Below the pieces are notes generated by a model. It saw nothing but the letters and a program-made list of their open reading frames with translations, was not told the origin of the DNA and did not search any database. From contig WAQR01000178.1 of the NCBI GenBank assembly GCA_015520145.1, positions 1 through 10,426 on the forward strand: a DNA stretch of 10,426 nt, written 5' to 3'. The position numbers were made by a program, and so were the translations under genes. Source of the DNA: Candidatus Hydrothermarchaeota archaeon (lineage in GTDB: Archaea > Hydrothermarchaeota > Hydrothermarchaeia > Hydrothermarchaeales > WAQR01). Shown here piece after piece: positions 5,261-10,426 of the stretch (the first letter of the stretch is position 1; each line of letters starts with the position of its first letter).

Positions 5261-6835
5261 CTAAAGCTCAACCACCTGTACTTTCTTCACACCTTTGATA
5301 TCTTTAATCTCACTTAGTACATCTTCTGATATCTCGTGGTCTACGTTCAGGACCATGAGCTGTGTCCCGCCGACCTTCTTCCTGCCCACCTGCATTGCCC
5401 CGATATTTATCCTGTTCTCTCCAAGAAGCGTTGCAACCTTTCCAATCATCCCGGGCCTATCCTCATGCTTTACCAGGAGCATTTTCCCCCTCGGTATCAG
5501 ATCAACAGAGTAGCTTTCTATACCCACGATACGCTTCTCCTCTCCGACGACAGAACCCTTTACCTGGATGTTGTACCTGCCTGCCTTGACGTCCAGGATT
5601 ATCATATTATCGAACCGCTCTACCTCTTCCCGCCTGCTTTCTGTAATCTTTATTCCCCTGTTTTTCGCCAGTACCGACGCGTTTAGAAGATTCACGCCAC
5701 CTGTCAGAATCGGTGACAGTAGACCTTTTATAATCGAGTTTGTGAGGACGTTCAATCCCTCGTCATCGGCAAGTTTTCCGCAATATGTGACCTGGATGCT
5801 GGTAATACTGCCTTTTAAAAGCTGGACGCAGAACCCGCCGAGCAGGTTTGCAAGCCCGATGTAATCACCAAGCGACTCCATCGCTTCTGCGGATAGACCC
5901 GGCATGTTCACGACATTTAATGCCGGTTTGTTTTGCAGGACCTTTATTACCTCCTCACAGGCGATTGTGGAGGCGTACCGCTGAGCCTCTTCGGTCGATG
6001 CGCCAAGATGTGGAGTGGCGATAAAACGTTTCTGTTTTAAAAGAGGGTTTTCCAGTGCAGGCTCTTTTTCAAAGACGTCAAGTGCAGCTCCTCCAACCTT
6101 TCCTGATTTAAGTCCGTCCAGGAGGGCGTCTTCGTCCACTACACCCCCTCTGGCACAGTTTATGATACATACACCTTTTTTCATCTTTGATATGGCTTTT
6201 CTGTCGATTAGATGCCTGGTCTGGTCTGTCAGTGGCACGTGGACGGTTATAAAGTCTGACCGTTTGTAAATCTCATTTAGTGTTACAATCTCAATTCCAA
6301 GACTTTTTGCAAGTTTCTCCGGGACATATGGGTCATAGGCGATTATATTCATTTCAAATGCCTTGGCCTTTTTTATGACCTGGGATCCGATCCTGCCAGT
6401 ACCGATTACGCCCAGGGTCTTGCCCTTGAGTTCCTTACCTAAAAACTTCTTCTTCTCCCATTTACCTGATTTTAGTGAGGCATCTGCGAACGGGATATTC
6501 CTTGCAAGTGAGAGGATAAGCCCGATTGTGTGTTCTGCCACTGTGATGGTAGATGCACCTGGAGCGTTTACGACGACTATCCCCCTCCTGGTTGCGGCCT
6601 TCAGGTCGATGTTGTCAACACCAATCCCTGCCCGTCCGATGACCTTGAGGTTCTTTGCTGCCGCAATCACATTTGCCGTAACCTTTGTAGCACTCCTTAC
6701 AAGTATGGCATCTTTGTCCCTGATCTTCTCTATCAGCTCCTCTTCGTTTAGTCCTGTTGCAATCTCGACATCTGCAACCTTTTTCAACAGTCTGATGCCT
6801 GCTCTGTGTAGATTATCTGATACAAGAATCTTCAT
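5261..6835 (-). CDS. serA: D-3-phosphoglycerate dehydrogenase
   Basis: Catalyses NAD-dependent oxidation of 3-phosphoglycerate to 3-phosphohydroxypyruvate, the first step of serine synthesis, and feeds phosphoserine-dependent cysteine formation in archaea. The 524 residues have the long SerA architecture: N-terminal substrate half, Rossmann domain with GTGRIG (G145, G147, G150), catalytic R229 (CARGG), E258 (EKEP) and H276 (TPHLGAS), then an intervening ASB-type domain (about 315-445) and a C-terminal ACT domain (about 452-524, starting KHEDRPGMIGKV) for serine feedback or oligomerisation. ATG at 6835 was preferred over the in-frame GTG at 6844 because AGTGAT is well placed before it and SerA proteins start with M-K-I/V-L-V. 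It is the first gene of the likely serA-JAMM-endoQ operon. The promoter is in the 6845-7000 region; TTTTTAAACTGG on the minus strand (6935-6924) is a candidate TATA element. Confidence 0.96.
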   Translation of the reverse strand: MKILVSDNLHRAGIRLLKKVADVEIATGLNEEELIEKIRDKDAILVRSATKVTANVIAAAKNLKVIGRAGIGVDNIDLKAATRRGIVVVNAPGASTITVAEHTIGLILSLARNIPFADASLKSGKWEKKKFLGKELKGKTLGVIGTGRIGSQVIKKAKAFEMNIIAYDPYVPEKLAKSLGIEIVTLNEIYKRSDFITVHVPLTDQTRHLIDRKAISKMKKGVCIINCARGGVVDEDALLDGLKSGKVGGAALDVFEKEPALENPLLKQKRFIATPHLGASTEEAQRYASTIACEEVIKVLQNKPALNVVNMPGLSAEAMESLGDYIGLANLLGGFCVQLLKGSITSIQVTYCGKLADDEGLNVLTNSIIKGLLSPILTGGVNLLNASVLAKNRGIKITESRREEVERFDNMIILDVKAGRYNIQVKGSVVGEEKRIVGIESYSVDLIPRGKMLLVKHEDRPGMIGKVATLLGENRINIGAMQVGRKKVGGTQLMVLNVDHEISEDVLSEIKDIKGVKKVQVVEL

Positions 6836-6976
6836 TTCTATCACTGTGCTATCACGGTGGAGTTTTCATGATTAATGTAGATTGTTGATTATTTTCTTCT
6901 ATAATTGAGGCAGTTGGACTGACCCAGTTTAAAAACCTTTCTGTGGGGGTGGTTGAGTGTGTTATCCTGAAAATGC

Positions 6977-7013
6977 CTTACACTTTTGAATATCGAACAC
7001 GTAAAGGTGTGAG
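6977..7013 (+). other. Possible RNA hairpin, 11-bp stem, in the serA/cadC intergenic region
   Basis: CTTACACTTTT pairs with AAAGGTGTGAG over 11 positions with two G-U pairs around a 15-base loop. Because the mismatches become G-U only in plus-strand RNA, a plus-strand transcript fits best, yet no gene or promoter for one is obvious. As DNA it is an imperfect inverted repeat that could bind a regulator of serA. Confidence 0.4.
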
Positions 7014-7075
7014 ATGACAGTTTATGGCACGAAACTGGGATAAGGTGAAAGTATGGATTATCTCAGTAAAGTATT

Positions 7076-7095
7076 TATATCATTATATATCATTA
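7076..7095 (+). repeat. Tandem 10-mer TATATCATTA x2
   Basis: Two perfect head-to-tail copies (7076-7085, 7086-7095) lie in the A/T-rich stretch just upstream of the cadC TATA box. The one-helical-turn period would suit bending or a repeated protein site; it could also be A/T-rich slippage. Confidence 0.7.
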
Positions 7096-7102
7096 AAATA
7101 TC

Positions 7103-7110
7103 TTTATATG
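7103..7110 (+). promoter_or_regulatory. TATA box of the cadC-cadA operon
   Basis: TTTATATG lies 59 bases before the first cadC ATG, preceded by an A-rich BRE-like stretch. Archaeal transcription normally starts about 25 bases downstream, which falls inside the palindrome at 7125-7138, the arrangement expected for repression. Confidence 0.65.
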
Positions 7111-7124
7111 AACTTATGAACTAT

Positions 7125-7138
7125 TGAGCAACTGCTCA
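7125..7138 (+). promoter_or_regulatory. Metal-repressor operator palindrome TGAGCA-AC-TGCTCA
   Basis: A perfect 6-2-6 inverted repeat between the TATA box and the cadC start. The half-site TGAGCA and two-base spacer resemble the 12-2-12 operators of SmtB/CzrA-type ArsR-family repressors (TGAACA-like half-sites). Its place over the predicted transcript start implies that metal-free repressor blocks initiation and metal binding releases it. Confidence 0.75.
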
Positions 7139-7145
7139 TGTATTG

Positions 7146-7167
7146 AGATGATTTGAAGATGATTTGA
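7146..7167 (+). repeat. Tandem 11-mer AGATGATTTGA x2 in the cadC leader
   Basis: Perfect copies occupy 7146-7156 and 7157-7167, directly before the first ATG. Each contains GATGAT, a near match to the GGTGAT Shine-Dalgarno core, so the duplication offers two possible ribosome-binding sites and blurs which ATG (7169 or 7178) is used. Confidence 0.7.
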
Positions 7168-7168
7168 G

Positions 7169-7534
7169 ATGGATATTATGGCAAAAGAAAGAGATATATG
7201 CGAAGTATTCTATGTGGATAAAGAGAGGGTCAAAAAGGTAAAGACCAAGATGATAGGGGATAAGACGGCTGCTGGACTGGCAGAGATCTTCAAGGTTTTA
7301 GGTGACCCGACAAGGGTCAAGATCCTGCACGTCCTTTCTATAGAAGAGCTTTGCGTCTGCGACATCTCTGCCATCCTTGAAATGACCGAGTCTGCGATAT
7401 CGCATCAGCTAAGACTCCTCAGGAATCTCAAGCTTGTGAAGTTTCGAAGAGAAGGGAGGGTGGTATACTATTCCCTGGACGACAGGCATGTCGCCAAGTT
7501 GATCAAGATGGGTGTTGAACATGAAAGAGAATGA
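7169..7534 (+). CDS. cadC: CadC/SmtB-type metal-responsive repressor (ArsR family)
   Basis: A dimeric winged-helix repressor that releases DNA on binding Zn, Cd or Pb. The 121 residues align with staphylococcal CadC at a constant offset of four. Thiol site: C11 (DICEVF), C62 and C64 (ELCVCD) correspond to CadC C7, C58 and C60, while the position of CadC C11 is Tyr15. Alpha-5 zinc site: D105, H107, H118 and E121 correspond to D101, H103, H114 and E117. The DNA-binding helix is ESAISHQLRLLRNL (about 74-87), followed by a wing with RREGRVVYYSL. ATG 7169 is listed; ATG 7178 (three residues shorter) is also possible. The gene's 3' end overlaps cadA by 14 bases. The repressor very likely binds the palindrome at 7125-7138. 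The CadC numbering is from memory. Confidence 0.93.
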   Translation: MDIMAKERDICEVFYVDKERVKKVKTKMIGDKTAAGLAEIFKVLGDPTRVKILHVLSIEELCVCDISAILEMTESAISHQLRLLRNLKLVKFRREGRVVYYSLDDRHVAKLIKMGVEHERE

Positions 7535-9482
7535 AGAGAATCATAGAAATCATGATGAGAACCATAAAAGCCACAATAGATGCTGCCATGCATGCGCAAC
7601 AGACCATGGAGAAGAGTCTCCTCACCAGAAACAGAAAAGTATTATAATTATAGTAACCTCCGGCCTGCTGCTTTTAATTGGTCTTTATTTCGAACTTCTA
7701 TCAGACCAGTATAAACTTGCCCAGCTCATCTTCCTTGTCGTTGTATTGATTGCCGGATATGGTATAATAAAACGGGGCATAAAATCAGTTATCAGAAAAC
7801 GTTTTGATATGAATTTTCTTATCACAATAGCAGCTGTAGGTGCGTTTCTCATAGGTCATGGGGAAGAGGGCGCTGCGGTGGTGTTCCTCTTCTATCTTGC
7901 AGAATTTCTGGAAGACTATGCAGCCGACAGGTCGAAAAGATCGATAGAAGCACTGCTCAAGCTTGCCCCGGAAGTTGCAAAGGTGAAAAGAGATGGTAGT
8001 GAAGTGGAAGTCCATGTAACAGAAGTGGGTGTCGGCGAGACAGTGGTCGTAAGGCCGGGCGAGAAGATCCCTCTTGATGGGGTAGTTTCAAAAGGCAGTT
8101 CAAGCGTCAATCAGGCCCCGATTACAGGTGAGTCTGTACCGGCATTCAAAAAAGAAGGTAGCGCGGTCTATGCAGGAACAATAAACGAGGACGGGTTTCT
8201 TGAGATCCAGGTAACAAAAAAGTCAACAGAAACCATGGTCTCCAAAATCGCCAGGATGGTCGAAGAAGCGCAGATGAAAAAGTCAAAGACCGAGAGGTTT
8301 GTCGAGCGATTCGCCAGATATTACACTCCCGCAGTCATATTTCTTGCTGCAGGGACGGCTACGATACCAGTAATCGTATTCGACCAGCCTTTTAGTGAAT
8401 GGTTCTACAGGGCGCTTGTACTGCTCGTGGTTTCGTGCCCCTGTGCGCTTACAATCTCTACACCAGTCTCGATGGTCTCCGGGATAACAAGTGCTGCGAG
8501 AAACGGTGTACTGATAAAGGGCGGAGATTATATCGAAGAGGTCGGCAAGGCGAAGACCTTTGTTTTCGACAAGACAGGGACGCTTACAATGGGAGAGCTT
8601 GAAGTAACGGACATCGAACTTTTAAACAATAACTCCAGAAGAAAGCTCCTTGAGGTCTGTGCCTCTCTGGAGAGCCTTTCACAGCACCCGCTCGCAAAGG
8701 CGGTTATGAAAAAGGCTGTAGAGGAAGGAATAAAACCTGTAGAAGTAAAGGAATTTAGAGCCATCGCAGGCAGGGGTGTGATGGGTAAACTCAATGGTGA
8801 GACATATTATATAGGCAGCAAGAAGATGTTTAGAGAGCTCGGCATCCCATATCCAAAGGAGAAGGCATGGAAAGCCGAGGAAGAGGGAAAGACCGTAATC
8901 CTGGTTGGAAAGGATGGTGAAGCTATAGGCATGGTCTCGCTTATAGATAAAATCAGGGACAGTGCCGCAGAGGTCATATCCGCACTTAAGAAACGGGGGA
9001 TTGAAACTGTGATGCTGACAGGTGACAATGAAAGGACTGCAAAGGCTATTGCAAAAAAGATCGGGATAGACCACTTCCATGCAGGTCTGCTTCCTGACGA
9101 CAAGGTCGATGAGGTCGAGCGTTTGAAGGCGCGGTATGGAGAGGTGGTCATGATAGGGGACGGTGTCAACGATGCTCCAGCGCTTGCCAGGGCAAATGTA
9201 GGTATCGCCATGGGTGCAATTGGCAGTGATATTGCAATAGAGAGCGCGGATATTGCTCTGATGCAGGACGATATATCAAAAACGGTATACCTGCTGGAAC
9301 TGAGTAAAAAGACGCTGTCTGTTGTCAAGCAGAACATCATCGCATCTATCGGGATAAAGGGCAGCTTTGCCATACTGGCGTTCCCCGGGATTGTGACCCT
9401 GTGGATGGCTGTTGGTATCGGGGATATGGGCCTGAGCCTGGCAGTCATACTGAATGCATTGAGGCTTGGGAGGGTTGGGTAA
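7521..9482 (+). CDS. cadA: P1B-2 heavy-metal ATPase exporting Zn/Cd/Pb
   Basis: A membrane pump expelling divalent soft metals from the cytoplasm using ATP. The 653 residues carry all P-type signatures: actuator TGES (202-205), phosphorylated D350 in DKTGTLT, HP (389-390) in the nucleotide domain and GDGVNDAP (546-553). Specificity residues of the Zn/Cd/Pb class are present: SCPC in the sixth membrane helix (CPC 306-308), K613 in IGIKGSF and D635 in GDMG of the last helix. Hydrophobic segments lie near 41-59, 67-84, 98-112, 117-134, 270-288, 298-318 and two after 605. Instead of an N-terminal HMA domain there is a 38-residue tail rich in His (8, 11, 15, 18, 23, 29, 35) and Cys (21, 22, 25). 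ATG 7521, with GGTG six bases upstream, was chosen over GTG 7512. The overlap with cadC implies coupled translation and joint control by the operator. Confidence 0.95.
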   Translation: MKENEENHRNHDENHKSHNRCCHACATDHGEESPHQKQKSIIIIVTSGLLLLIGLYFELLSDQYKLAQLIFLVVVLIAGYGIIKRGIKSVIRKRFDMNFLITIAAVGAFLIGHGEEGAAVVFLFYLAEFLEDYAADRSKRSIEALLKLAPEVAKVKRDGSEVEVHVTEVGVGETVVVRPGEKIPLDGVVSKGSSSVNQAPITGESVPAFKKEGSAVYAGTINEDGFLEIQVTKKSTETMVSKIARMVEEAQMKKSKTERFVERFARYYTPAVIFLAAGTATIPVIVFDQPFSEWFYRALVLLVVSCPCALTISTPVSMVSGITSAARNGVLIKGGDYIEEVGKAKTFVFDKTGTLTMGELEVTDIELLNNNSRRKLLEVCASLESLSQHPLAKAVMKKAVEEGIKPVEVKEFRAIAGRGVMGKLNGETYYIGSKKMFRELGIPYPKEKAWKAEEEGKTVILVGKDGEAIGMVSLIDKIRDSAAEVISALKKRGIETVMLTGDNERTAKAIAKKIGIDHFHAGLLPDDKVDEVERLKARYGEVVMIGDGVNDAPALARANVGIAMGAIGSDIAIESADIALMQDDISKTVYLLELSKKTLSVVKQNIIASIGIKGSFAILAFPGIVTLWMAVGIGDMGLSLAVILNALRLGRVG

Positions 9483-9513
9483 TTATGAGTTAGAACAGCT
9501 TATAATTTCGCCG

Positions 9514-9527
9514 AAATAAATAAATAT
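9514..9527 (+). promoter_or_regulatory. TATA-like element before the 85-residue gene
   Basis: AAATAAATAAATAT ends about 28 bases before the ATG at 9556, which lacks a Shine-Dalgarno sequence. The spacing suggests a transcript beginning at or just before the ATG, so translation may be leaderless. The small GGG-TCT-CCC inverted repeat at 9530-9538 lies between them. Confidence 0.45.
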
Positions 9528-9555
9528 CTGGGTCTCCCAACTCAGACATAATGCA

Positions 9556-9813
9556 ATGACGTTGTCTTCAGGAGGAATACAAAATGTCACCAAAGATATT
9601 AATTTACATGAACTTAATTCGTGGGAAAGAGAGGCATGGGCAAAGTTCTGTAGCCTAACCGAATATCACAAAGAATTTGAAATAGTACTGGCCCAAGTTC
9701 CTTTAGGGATACGACGAGCAGTTAAGCACAGGTACAAGAACAAAGAATTCGTTGAAAGAAGAATAAGTCAAATAATAGACGAGGGATGTGGCCTGGAATT
9801 TAGAGAGGTGTAG
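9556..9813 (+). CDS. Hypothetical protein, 85 residues, upstream partner of an HNH-type gene
   Basis: Not recognised. The product is soluble and helical, with an aromatic cluster NSWEREAWAKFCSL (residues 21-34) and a basic second half (GIRRAVKHRYKNKEFVERRI), which may contact nucleic acid. There is no membrane segment or known catalytic motif. ATG 9556 is the only ATG in the frame; it has no Shine-Dalgarno sequence but a TATA-like element at leaderless distance. A strong AGGAGG at 9570-9575 lies inside the gene and points to an ATG in another frame (9584), which leaves the start uncertain. The gene's end carries GAGGTG and its stop lies three bases before the next ATG, so the two genes are translationally coupled. 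A-rich composition differs from cadA (hand-counted lines here are 32-42% G+C, against 50-57% in cadA), hinting at later acquisition. Confidence 0.65.
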   Translation: MTLSSGGIQNVTKDINLHELNSWEREAWAKFCSLTEYHKEFEIVLAQVPLGIRRAVKHRYKNKEFVERRISQIIDEGCGLEFREV

Positions 9814-9816
9814 AAA

Positions 9817-10125
9817 ATGGTAAAACGAGCAAAAGGAAAGGGAAAGGTAGATCCATGCGAGATATGCGGAGAAGATAGATGGACCGATTTGGCACATTTT
9901 CCAAAGAGAAAACGAAATGACGGGAACGATGTCATAAGTTTGTGCCCAACACATCATAAGTTAGTTGATAATGGTAGGGTGAAAAAAGTTGAAATGGAGA
10001 GATTATGGGAAAACAAGTATTCAGATGTAGCAGGTAACGTAGAAGGATTCATCGAATGGGCGCATAAAAATGGATATCCTTACACTTTGTATGATTTAAA
10101 GAGAAAATTCTGGGATAGGAACTAG
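9817..10125 (+). CDS. HNH-type zinc-binding protein, putative endonuclease
   Basis: A 102-residue protein with an HNH/beta-beta-alpha-metal signature: C14-x2-C17 (CEIC), H27 (DLAHF) as the likely catalytic His, N37 (GNDVISL), and C43-P-T-H46-H47 (LCPTHHKLVDNG). The Cys pairs fit a structural zinc and H27/N37/H47 the nuclease metal, so nonspecific or site-specific DNA cleavage is plausible but unproven. The C-terminal 50 residues (ERLWENKYSDVAGN, then FIEWAHKNGY) are not recognised. ATG 9817 is preceded by GAGGTG (9805-9810), which overlaps the end of the 85-residue gene. There is no sign of an intron, integrase or methylase nearby, so restriction, homing and defence roles remain open. Its A-rich composition matches its upstream partner and not cadA. 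Confidence 0.75.
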   Translation: MVKRAKGKGKVDPCEICGEDRWTDLAHFPKRKRNDGNDVISLCPTHHKLVDNGRVKKVEMERLWENKYSDVAGNVEGFIEWAHKNGYPYTLYDLKRKFWDRN

Positions 10126-10289
10126 GGAGATGCTGCCATCAGATAACATAATACCCCTGCCCCGTACCTTCCCTTCATCCAGCTATTTCAACATCTATCT
10201 TCCCTTTCCCCGTAGGTATCAAGCTTACAAGGGTTTGTTATCGATGAGGCGATTACAAAGATCCTCCCACAAACCAGAGGTATCGTAAA
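10126..10289. other. Short region with gene-like fragments, no clear gene
   Basis: Plus-strand frame 1 is open from 10216 to a TGA at 10291-10293 (ending QTRGIVK) but has no start codon. A 52-codon frame from ATG 10130 to TAA 10286 is open but rich in Pro and Ser, and its ATG touches the only GGGAG. On the minus strand a 21-codon stretch (10237-10175) ends in GKGKIDVEIAG. These may be remnants of decayed genes or chance; none is called as a CDS. Confidence 0.35.
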
Positions 10290-10426
10290 ATGAAGTTCAA
10301 GATAAAAAAAGAAGAAATAGAGGAAGTCGTAGACTATTCAAAACTCGCGACTCCTGCCATCTTTGAAATGATTAAAGAGATGGAATCCAGATACGGCAAA
10401 GACCTCGAACTGAACAGGGACGGGAC
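10290..10426 (+). CDS. Hypothetical protein, N-terminal 45 residues, runs off window
   Basis: The frame from ATG 10290 stays open to the window end (45 codons plus two bases). GAGGTAT at 10277-10283 is a fair Shine-Dalgarno sequence seven bases before the ATG. The product begins MKFKIKKEEIEEVVDYSKL, then FEMIKEMESRYGKDLEL, a charged, helical start typical of a soluble archaeal protein. I do not recognise the family. The ATG overlaps a TGA (ATGA) closing the fragment frame before it. Codon use (AAA, GAA, AGA, ATA with some GCG and GTC) resembles the other genes of the window. Confidence 0.6.
   Translation, partial: MKFKIKKEEIEEVVDYSKLATPAIFEMIKEMESRYGKDLELNRDG

Larger units (their letters stand above)
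6836..7168. promoter_or_regulatory. Divergent serA / cadC intergenic region with inverted repeats
   Basis: No gene is seen here. The serA side has the candidate TATA noted for serA. The middle holds nested inverted repeats: CCCAGTTT (6923-6930) with AAACTGGG (7032-7039), a hairpin CTTACACTTTT/AAAGGTGTGAG (6977-6987, 7003-7013), and CAGTTT/AAACTG (7018-7023, 7032-7037). The cadC side is very A/T-rich and contains a tandem 10-mer, a TATA box, the operator palindrome and a tandem 11-mer, each listed separately. Confidence 0.6.

Noticed and set aside
5336..5686. 116-codon plus-strand frame antisense to the serA ACT domain
   Set aside because: Shadow of serA; overlaps two other spurious frames in the same stretch.
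6363..6875. 170-codon plus-strand frame
   Set aside because: Antisense to the NAD-binding half of serA; low-complexity Ser/Phe/Ala composition typical of a shadow.
8679..9080. 133-codon minus-strand frame
   Set aside because: Antisense to the cadA nucleotide-binding domain, with no start signal.
8807..9448. 213-codon minus-strand frame
   Set aside because: It lies entirely inside cadA, whose P-type motifs are intact, and its product is a Ser/Ile/Pro-rich shadow.
9483..9553. Inverted repeat TTATGAGTT ... AACTCAGACATAA as a cadA terminator
   Set aside because: Pairing is interrupted and no T-run follows; not convincing.
10130..10288. 52-codon plus-strand frame
   Set aside because: Pro/Ser-rich, ribosome site touches the ATG, and the same bases hold fragments in other frames; too weak to call.
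1..10426. CRISPR array, insertion sequence or prophage
   Set aside because: No regularly spaced repeats, transposase, integrase or terminal inverted repeats were seen; the HNH pair has no visible boundary repeats.

Overview
The window is archaeal, most likely from a euryarchaeote. The reasons are a FEN-1 and an endonuclease Q that both end in PCNA-binding tails, an ADP-dependent sugar kinase, a JAMM protease, start sites preceded by GGTGAT-type Shine-Dalgarno sequences, TATA-like promoters, and a tRNA gene without an encoded CCA end. The gene set would fit a methanogen or methane/alkane-oxidising relative, but the sequence alone does not settle the lineage.

Layout. 1-732 (+) is the 3' three quarters of fen. 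It converges on a minus-strand run made of a small three-helix membrane protein (2824-2534), an ADP-dependent glucokinase/phosphofructokinase-family enzyme (2522-1338) and an unrecognised 121-residue protein (1141-776). Divergent from the membrane protein is a small winged-helix regulator (2915-3199). A class II tRNA-Leu(UAA) follows at 3349-3432. Next is a second minus-strand run, probably one operon: serA (6835-5261), a JAMM/MPN+ metalloprotease (5210-4791) and endonuclease Q (4745-3489). After a 324-base divergent intergenic region comes a metal-resistance operon on the plus strand: a CadC/SmtB-type repressor (7169-7534), with a clear palindromic operator at its promoter, overlapping a P1B-2 zinc/cadmium/lead ATPase (7521-9482). 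Then come two small, A-rich, translationally coupled genes, an unknown 85-residue protein and an HNH-type zinc protein (9556-10125), and finally the start of an unknown gene running off the window (10290-).

How the genes work together. FEN-1 and EndoQ are both DNA-repair nucleases recruited by the sliding clamp, but they lie in separate transcription units. SerA makes the precursor of phosphoserine. Its operon partner, a JAMM protease, could be a desampylase; by analogy with the mycobacterial CysO/Mec+ route it could instead act in phosphoserine-dependent cysteine synthesis. The repressor and ATPase form a self-contained metal sensor/efflux unit.

Most of the window is ordinary chromosomal housekeeping. 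The parts most worth a second look are the serA-JAMM linkage, the repressor carrying residues of both known metal sites, the coupled 85-residue/HNH pair, a stop/start hairpin between the membrane protein and kinase genes, the inverted repeats in the serA-cadC intergenic region, and several perfect short tandem duplications at gene edges.
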